This document shows, piece after piece, positions 20,878 to 25,494 of a stretch of DNA of 25,494 bases. A program made the translations under genes and the position numbers. Position 1 is the first letter of the stretch, and each line of letters begins with the position of its first letter. The DNA comes from JAZGAE01 sp036475545 (lineage in GTDB: Bacteria > Pseudomonadota > Alphaproteobacteria > DATDPM01). A model generated the notes under the pieces. That model did not search any database and was not told the DNA's origin. It worked only from the letters and a program-made list of their open reading frames with translations. Location: assembly GCA_036475545.1 (NCBI GenBank), contig JAZGAE010000075.1, positions 1-25,494 of the forward strand, in the 5' to 3' direction.

Positions 20878-21594
20878 TTAGCCGTGGCTTTGCTTGAGGC
20901 CGGAGGGGTTGAGGCACTCGCGCACGGTTTCCAGGAATGCCACGACGGAGATCGGCTTGGCGAGAAAGGCCTCCGAGCCCGCCTCCTCGCAGAGTCGCCT
21001 GTACTCGGGGGACGTGACTGCGGTCACCACGATGATCGCCACGTGGCCGAAGGCCGGTTGGTTGCGGATCTGGCGAATCACCTCCAGACCCGAAAGCAGC
21101 GGCAGCCGAATATCGGTGACGATGAGATCCGGCTTTCGCTCGCAAGCCAGCCGCAACGCCTGGAGGCCGTTTCCCGCCTGTATGACGGAAGCTCCGGTGG
21201 GCGCTAGGACGGCGCGGTAGAGCTCGACGCTGGCCGCATCGGCATCGACGATCAGAATCGTCTTCCCCGCCATTTCCATTAGCGTACTCTCCGCCCGGAC
21301 GGGGGCCGGGCGTTCCTCTTCGCCGACGCGCCACTCGGACGGTGGCGGGCCGCGGCGCTCCAGCACGGCGCGTCCGGCGGCGGTCAGCCTGCACACCAGC
21401 CAGTCCGGCTTGAGCGGGTTGGAGAACCACGGCTCGGCCCAGCCCTGTTCGATACAGCTCTGGATCGTACGGGGATCGATCCGCTGGCCGACACGGTCGA
21501 ACAGCGGCAACTTTCCGCCGGCCTGGTCGAGTCCTCGGGCAAGCCAGCTGCACTGGACCGGCGTCGGCTTCGCCGCGCTCTTGAGCTGGGTCAT
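20878..21594 (-). CDS. Receiver-domain protein with an N-terminal winged-helix-like module
   Basis: A 238-residue protein with an unusual order. Residues 1-82 form a compact domain (CSWLARGLDQAGGKLPLFD ... TIQSCIEQGWAEPWFSNP ... DWLVCRLTAAGRAVLERR) that looks like a winged helix, the last part being a typical wing/LTxxGR segment. A linker (83-107) leads to a complete receiver domain: acidic Asp117/Asp119, phosphoacceptor Asp161 (LIVTDIRLP), Thr191 and Lys213 (AKPIS). Most response regulators have the receiver first. DNA binding of the N-terminal module is not proven. No histidine kinase gene is adjacent. Confidence 0.82.
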   Translation of the reverse strand: MTQLKSAAKPTPVQCSWLARGLDQAGGKLPLFDRVGQRIDPRTIQSCIEQGWAEPWFSNPLKPDWLVCRLTAAGRAVLERRGPPPSEWRVGEEERPAPVRAESTLMEMAGKTILIVDADAASVELYRAVLAPTGASVIQAGNGLQALRLACERKPDLIVTDIRLPLLSGLEVIRQIRNQPAFGHVAIIVVTAVTSPEYRRLCEEAGSEAFLAKPISVVAFLETVRECLNPSGLKQSHG

Positions 21595-21864
21595 GGCGCG
21601 AGCTCCGCGCGAGCGCCCGGCCCACGTTGCAGCGTTCGGAACCCGCCGAAGCGCGCCAACCGACGCGCCCCCGTGGTGCTGGCGGCGTCCCCTGCGTTCG
21701 ACATTTTGCGACTCGACTGCAGCCGCCCCACCCGGGGCGACGGATGACTCCCACTGTCATGGTAGGCTAGATTGACCGCCAGGCCAAGCGGGGGCTGTTG
21801 CGGCGAGGCCGCGTCGGCTCCGACGTGGCCGGATGCGCCGGATTAGGTAGGTCAGGGCGATGCC
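21595..21864. other. Divergent intergenic region between receiver gene and cutA
   Basis: This 270-base gap must hold promoters for both neighbours. A lower-GC patch at 21745-21778 (CTGTCATGGTAGGCTAGATTG) may contain a -10 box TAGGCT for cutA, but a matching -35 box was not clear. Confidence 0.35.
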
Positions 21865-22194
21865 ATGAACCTCTGCTTCGTTTACATCACGGCCGCTTCC
21901 GCCGAGGAGGCGCGCAGGATCGGGAGGGCGTTGGTGGAGGAGCGGCTCGCCGCCTGCGCCAACGTCATCGATGGCATGACCTCGACGTACTGGTGGGAGG
22001 GCAGGGTCCAGGAGGACAGCGAGGCGATATTGATCGCGAAGACCCGCGAGTCGCTCTTAGGCGCGCTGACCGAGCGGGTCAAGGCCCTGCACAGCTATAC
22101 CTGCCCCTGCGTGGTCGCGCTCCCCATCGGGCAAGGCAACCCGGATTACCTCGACTGGCTGGCGCGTGAGACCGCCCCGGCGGAGCCCGGCTAG
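21865..22194 (+). CDS. cutA: Divalent-cation tolerance protein CutA1
   Basis: A 109-residue member of the trimeric CutA1 family, related in fold to PII signalling proteins. Family landmarks are the N-terminal strand CFVYITAASAEEARRIGRALVEERLAACANVI, the WWEGRVQEDSEAILIAKT segment, and the C-terminal YTCPCVVALPIGQGNPDYLDWL. CutA1 was first linked to copper tolerance, but its real biochemical role is unclear. It stands as a single gene, divergent from the receiver-domain gene. A GGTCAGGG-like ribosome site lies about 10 bases upstream. Confidence 0.93.
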   Translation: MNLCFVYITAASAEEARRIGRALVEERLAACANVIDGMTSTYWWEGRVQEDSEAILIAKTRESLLGALTERVKALHSYTCPCVVALPIGQGNPDYLDWLARETAPAEPG

Positions 22195-22219
22195 AGTCCG
22201 CCGATCCAGCATCGGCCGC

Positions 22220-22420
22220 CTAACACGGCGACTTGCCGCCGGCCTTGCCGCGGAGGGGCTTGCGCAATCGGTTGAGTTGGTCCCGCGCCCACCTGCGGTA
22301 CTCGGGATCGTAGATCACGCGTTCGAAATCGATCTCGGTGTCCGGGCCGCGCCTCCGGGCAACGCCAGGGATCGTTGGCGTGCGCGGCTCGCCTTCGGTC
22401 ACGTTTTCGCCTTCGGGCAT
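22220..22420 (-). CDS. Hypothetical small basic protein
   Basis: A 66-residue frame starting MPEGENVTEGEPRTPTIPGV with AAGG five bases before its ATG. The last half (EIDFERVIYDPEYRRWARDQLNRLRKP) has regular spacing of hydrophobic and charged residues and resembles short alphaproteobacterial proteins with a YDPEYRR motif; this is a recollection, not a search. The frame could start earlier, at ATG 22447 (75 residues), and continues open further upstream without motifs. It ends in a Lys/Gly/Ser-rich tail with a terminal cysteine. It is the only candidate gene between cutA and rplM. Confidence 0.55.
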   Translation of the reverse strand: MPEGENVTEGEPRTPTIPGVARRRGPDTEIDFERVIYDPEYRRWARDQLNRLRKPLRGKAGGKSPC

Positions 22421-22612
22421 AAGCCTTTTTCGCCCCTTCGTCTCCATCTCGCCGCAGACAGGGGTACCCGGCCTTTGCGGCGGAGCCGAGGCGAAATTGT
22501 GGCCAATCGGTGACCATTGCAGGCCGCCGAGGAGGCCGAACCGGTCGCCGGAGGGGCTTTGCACTACCATGATACCGCAACGTAACTCTCTATTCTGTAT
22601 GGGTTTTCCAGG

Positions 22613-22640
22613 TTGACATGTGAAAGCCCTGTGGCATACT
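22613..22640 (+). promoter_or_regulatory. Promoter of the rplM-rpsI operon
   Basis: TTGACA (22613-22618) is followed after 16 bases by CATACT (22635-22640), one of the best sigma-70-like pairs in the window. Transcription would start near 22647, about 49 bases before the rplM ATG, as expected for a strongly expressed ribosomal operon. Confidence 0.75.
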
Positions 22641-22695
22641 CCGGCGGCCTTTGGCGCCGCGAGGACATGCCACCTTTGCAACCGAACCCCTTGTC

Positions 22696-23160
22696 ATGAA
22701 GACCCATTCCGTCAAACCGTCCGAGGTGGACAAAAAGTGGTACGTGGTCGATGCCGACGGCGTCGTCCTCGGCCGCCTCGCCGCCGTTGTGGCCAGCCGT
22801 CTGCGTGGCAAGCACAAGCCCGATTTCACGCCGCACGTCGATTGCGGGGACAACATCATCATCATCAACGCCGAGAAGGTGCGGCTCACCGGCAAGAAGC
22901 TGACCGACAAGGTGTATCACCGGTACACGGGGTACCCAGGGGGGATACGCTCGCGCACCGCAGGCGAGATTCTCGAGGGCGGGCAACCCGAACAGCTCAT
23001 CACCCAGGCGGTGCGGCGCATGATCTCGCGGGGGCCGCTCGGGCGCACGCAACTCAAGAACCTGCGCGTCTATAAGGGCCCCGATCACCCCCATGACGGG
23101 CAGCAGCCCGAGGTGCTGGACGTGGCCGCCATGAATCCGAAGAACAAGAGGAGCATTTGA
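22696..23160 (+). CDS. rplM: 50S ribosomal protein L13
   Basis: Early-assembling large-subunit protein. The 154 residues begin MKTHSVKPSEVDKKWYVVDA, the standard L13 start, and contain GRLAAVVASRLRGKHKPDFTPHVDCGD, KVYHRYTGYPGGI, and the GPLGRTQLKNLRVYKGPDHPHDGQQPEVLD block near the C-terminus. ATG 22696 is chosen by family length; there is no obvious Shine-Dalgarno. An in-frame upstream extension to 22651 is probably the leader. Its TGA is two bases before the rpsI ATG, and the L13-S9 pair is universal. Confidence 0.97.
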   Translation: MKTHSVKPSEVDKKWYVVDADGVVLGRLAAVVASRLRGKHKPDFTPHVDCGDNIIIINAEKVRLTGKKLTDKVYHRYTGYPGGIRSRTAGEILEGGQPEQLITQAVRRMISRGPLGRTQLKNLRVYKGPDHPHDGQQPEVLDVAAMNPKNKRSI

Positions 23161-23162
23161 GC

Positions 23163-23645
23163 ATGGCCGAGGATCAGCCGACCCTCGCCGACGTCATGCC
23201 GGGGACGGCAGAGCCGGAGCCGGCGGGCCCCGAACTGCCGGAGCCCAAGATCGACCCTCAGGGCCGGGCCTACGCCACGGGCAAGCGGAAGGACGCCGTG
23301 GCCCGCGTTTGGATCAAGCCGGGCAGCGGCAAGGTCACCGTGAACGGCCGCGAGAGCGAGGTCTACTTCGCCCGCCCGGTCCTGCGCATGATCATCAACC
23401 AGCCGTTCAAGGCGGTCGAGCGCTCGGACCAGTACGACGTCACCTGCACGGTGCGGGGCGGCGGCCTGTCCGGGCAGGCGGGGGCCGTGCGCCACGGCAT
23501 CAGCAAGGCGCTCTCGTTTTACGAGCCGGCGCTGCGCAAGATGCTGAAGGCCGGCGGATTCCTCACCCGCGACGCCCGCGTCGTGGAGCGCAAGAAGTAC
23601 GGCCGGCGCAAGGCCCGCCGCAGATTCCAGTTCTCGAAGCGCTAG
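23163..23645 (+). CDS. rpsI: 30S ribosomal protein S9
   Basis: Small-subunit protein whose C-terminal tail reaches the P-site tRNA. It is 160 residues, with an extra acidic/proline N-terminal region of about 35 residues (TLADVMPGTAEPEPAGPELPEP) common in alphaproteobacteria. Then comes the core YATGKRKDAVARVWIKPGSGKVTVNGR, GGLSGQAGAVRHGISKAL, and the invariant end KKYGRRKARRRFQFSKR. GAGGAG within the end of rplM is the ribosome site, so the genes are coupled. It ends the operon, followed by a hairpin terminator. Confidence 0.97.
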   Translation: MAEDQPTLADVMPGTAEPEPAGPELPEPKIDPQGRAYATGKRKDAVARVWIKPGSGKVTVNGRESEVYFARPVLRMIINQPFKAVERSDQYDVTCTVRGGGLSGQAGAVRHGISKALSFYEPALRKMLKAGGFLTRDARVVERKKYGRRKARRRFQFSKR

Positions 23646-23673
23646 CCGGCAAAACGGGACTCCCAGCTGCCGC

Positions 23674-23720
23674 CGAGGGCGTCCCGAACGGGACGCCCTC
23701 GTCACGGGCGCTGCTTTCTT
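23674..23720 (+). terminator. Terminator of the rplM-rpsI operon
   Basis: CGAGGGCGTCCC (23674-23685), loop GAAC, and GGGACGCCCTCG (23690-23701) form a perfect 12-base-pair stem. A pyrimidine-rich CTTTCTTTT follows 12 bases later. The stem is very strong even though the T run is offset. Confidence 0.65.
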
Positions 23721-23759
23721 TTGGGTGACGGCGGCTTTATTCTCGGGCGGGGCGCGACC

Positions 23760-24812
23760 ATGACCAACACATCGAACGCCATTACGGTCGGAGTCATCGG
23801 GGCCAGCGGCTACACGGGCGCGGAGCTCGTGCGGCTGCTTGGCCATCACGGCGGGGCCGCGGTGCGGCTGTTGACGGCCGAACGCCACGCCGGCAAGCCC
23901 TTGGCCGCCGTTTTCCCCCACCTCGCCGGGCTCGATCTCCCGGACCTCGTGAGCCTCGGCGAGGCCGACTGGGAGGGGGTCGACTTGGTGTTCTGTTGCC
24001 TGCCGCACGGGACCACCCAGGAGGTCGTCCTTGGGCTCCCCGAGCGTCTCAGGATCGTCGACCTGTCGGCCGACTTCCGGCTCGATGACCCGGAAACCTA
24101 CGCCCAGTGGTACGGCCGTCCGCACCGGGCGCCGGAGCTTCAGCGGCAGGCCGTTTACGGCCTCACCGAGCTCGCCCGCGACGGCGTTGCGGGCGCGAGG
24201 CTGGTCGCCAACCCGGGTTGCTATCCGACGGCGGCCCTGTTGCCGCTGGTGCCGCTGCTCTCCGCCGGCCAAATCGAGGCGGACGACCTCATCATCGACG
24301 CCAAGTCGGGCGTGACCGGCGCCGGGCGCGCGGCCACGGAGGCCAACCTCTTCGCCGAGGTGGCCGAGGGCGTGCACGCCTATGGCGTCGCCGGCCACCG
24401 CCACGCCCCCGAGATCGAGCAGGGCCTGAGCCTGGCGGCAGGTAGACAGGTGATCGTGAGCTTCACCCCTCATCTGGTGCCGATGAACCGGGGACTCCTC
24501 GCCACCATCTACGTGAAGCTGGCGGACGGGGCGGAGGCGGCCGATCTGCGCCGGACTCTGGCCGGGCGCTATGCGGACGAGCCCTTCGTTGGGGTCACCG
24601 CCGAAGGGGCGGCGCCGGCCACCCGCCATGTCAGGGGCTCCAACCGCTGCCTCATCGGGGTCTTTCCCGACCGTGTGCCCGGCCGGGCGATCCTGATCTC
24701 GGCGCTGGACAATCTGGTCAAGGGCGCCTCCGGCCAGGCGGTGCAGAACATGAACCTGATGTGCGGCCTGCCCGAGACCACCGGGCTCGAGCAGGAACCG
24801 TTGTTTCCGTGA
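23760..24812 (+). CDS. argC: N-acetyl-gamma-glutamyl-phosphate reductase
   Basis: NADPH-dependent reductase that converts N-acetylglutamyl phosphate to the semialdehyde in arginine synthesis. The 350-residue protein has the N-terminal nucleotide-binding GVIGASGYTGAELVRLL, LVFCCLPHGTTQE, VDLSADFRLDD and the catalytic cysteine 154 in VANPGCYPTAALL. Later motifs are DAKSGVTGAGR and GHRHAPEIEQ, giving the long (type 1) form of the enzyme. ATG 23760 gives the usual short leader before the first strand; the upstream in-frame extension to 23721 is unlikely. rpsI-argC adjacency is common in alphaproteobacteria. A 34-base gap precedes the carbonic anhydrase-like gene. Confidence 0.96.
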   Translation: MTNTSNAITVGVIGASGYTGAELVRLLGHHGGAAVRLLTAERHAGKPLAAVFPHLAGLDLPDLVSLGEADWEGVDLVFCCLPHGTTQEVVLGLPERLRIVDLSADFRLDDPETYAQWYGRPHRAPELQRQAVYGLTELARDGVAGARLVANPGCYPTAALLPLVPLLSAGQIEADDLIIDAKSGVTGAGRAATEANLFAEVAEGVHAYGVAGHRHAPEIEQGLSLAAGRQVIVSFTPHLVPMNRGLLATIYVKLADGAEAADLRRTLAGRYADEPFVGVTAEGAAPATRHVRGSNRCLIGVFPDRVPGRAILISALDNLVKGASGQAVQNMNLMCGLPETTGLEQEPLFP

Positions 24813-24846
24813 CGGGAAAGACGCCGGGGCGGGACGAGAGGCGACG

Positions 24847-25377
24847 GTGAAGGGGCTGATCCTTCCTTACCGCGACCGCGATCCGGTGATCGCCGAGGAC
24901 GTTTTCATCGCGCCGGGCGCGGTCGTGATCGGCGATGTCGAGATCGGGGCCGGGACCAGTCTCTGGTTCAACGTGGTCCTGCGCGGCGACGTCAACGAGA
25001 TCCGCGTCGCCGCGCGCACCAACATCCAGGACGGGACCATCGTCCATGTCACCACCGAAGGCCACGCCACCTACATCGGCTCAGACGTCACCATCGGGCA
25101 TTCGGCCGTCATCCACGCTTGCACCCTGGAGGACGGCTGCCTAATCGGCATGGGGGCGACACTCATGGACGGCGTGGTGGTCGAGAGCGGCGCGATGGTG
25201 GCGGCGGGCGCGCTGGTGACCTTCGACAAGCGCGTCAAGAGCGGCGAGCTGTGGGCCGGAACCCCAGCCAAGTGCTTGCGCCGGCTTACCGAAGAAGATC
25301 TCGAACAGATAAGGTCGTCGGCGCGGAACTACGCGGCGCTGGCCCAGGAGTACCGCGCCGCGCTCAGCGGGCCCTAG
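24847..25377 (+). CDS. Gamma-carbonic anhydrase family protein
   Basis: Left-handed beta-helix protein of the gamma-carbonic anhydrase/YrdA family, normally a trimer with zinc between subunits. The 176 residues show hexapeptide repeats (VVIGDVEIGAGTSLWFNVVLRGD, then VAARTNIQDGTIVHV) and metal-ligand histidines 67, 85 and 90. The end (AGTPAKCLRRLTEEDLEQI) is typical. Whether it hydrates CO2 is unproven for many members. GTG 24847 follows a GAGAGG ribosome site. The TAG stop is contributed by the first bases (CTAG) of a dispersed repeat, so the C-terminal residues after YRAALSG may differ from relatives. Confidence 0.92.
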   Translation: MKGLILPYRDRDPVIAEDVFIAPGAVVIGDVEIGAGTSLWFNVVLRGDVNEIRVAARTNIQDGTIVHVTTEGHATYIGSDVTIGHSAVIHACTLEDGCLIGMGATLMDGVVVESGAMVAAGALVTFDKRVKSGELWAGTPAKCLRRLTEEDLEQIRSSARNYAALAQEYRAALSGP

Positions 25378-25494
25378 AGCATAATCCGGTCAGGTTGAAC
25401 TGACTGCGCCGGAGGAATTTTGTGCCGCGGGCAGGAGCGGGGCGAAGCACGTAGCGGTGCCACCGCGCGAGCTTTGCTACGAACCCGTGGCCGC
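25374..25494. repeat. MITE-like repeat element, copy 3 (cut by window end)
   Basis: Starts CTAGAGCATAATCCGGTCA, the same end sequence as copy 2, and continues into GGGCAGGAGCGGGGCGAAGC and later GCGAGC and ACGAACCCG, the interior also found in copy 1. The other end lies beyond the window. Its CTAG overlaps the stop codon of the gamma-carbonic anhydrase-like gene. Confidence 0.75.

Noticed and set aside
23085..24629. A 514-codon minus-strand frame opposite rpsI and argC
   Set aside because: Antisense to genes with clear motifs, no domain recognised.
1..25494. CRISPR array or restriction/defence island
   Set aside because: No regularly spaced direct repeats and no cas, methylase or toxin-antitoxin genes were found.

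Overview
This is a GC-rich stretch of chromosome from an alphaproteobacterium. The gene order glyA-nrdR-ribD-ribE-ribB-ribH-nusB-thiL, the plsX-fabH-ihfA-merR block, the ubiquinol-cytochrome c chaperone beside DUF177 and rpmF, and PqqA-type peptides together suggest a Rhodospirillales-like lineage. That placement is inferred from gene content only. Almost all genes are housekeeping genes, and intact transposase, phage or CRISPR genes were not seen.

Layout: (1) 1-7415, plus strand, is one tightly packed run: glyA (5' end cut by the window), nrdR, four riboflavin genes, nusB, thiL and a FliL-like membrane protein, with many overlapping or abutting starts and stops. The ribB product has a GTP cyclohydrolase II-like half without its zinc cysteines, so it is a RibBX type. 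(2) 7602-9683 encodes a proton-pumping pyrophosphatase with potassium-independent signature residues. (3) 9824-10339, minus strand, is bamE, preceded by a tandemly duplicated 47-bp promoter segment, and divergent from the cytochrome bc1 assembly chaperone gene. (4) 11237-15006 carries DUF177, rpmF, plsX, fabH, ihfA and a MerR-type regulator: ribosome and fatty acid synthesis plus nucoid functions. (5) 15113-18500 is looser: tRNA-Pro(GGG), tiny ORFs, cspA with a long leader, a lysine-rich small protein, a MOSC protein, a MITE-like repeat, and fragments of decayed genes. (6) 18513-20016, minus strand, has a radical SAM protein and a DUF123/GIY-YIG-like protein. (7) 20072-20784 holds two complete pqqA-like transcription units, each with the same upstream direct repeat and the same terminator, separated by a short palindromic element. 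No pqqB-E genes are in the window. (8) 20878-25377 has an inverted-order receiver protein, cutA, a small hypothetical gene, rplM-rpsI, argC and a gamma-carbonic anhydrase-like gene whose stop codon lies inside a further copy of the dispersed repeat.

The most notable items are the duplicated orphan pqqA units with matching upstream sites, and the dispersed family of elements with CTAGAGC ends (three copies, two with homologous interiors). Next come the duplicated bamE promoter and the receiver protein with its output-like domain at the N-terminus.
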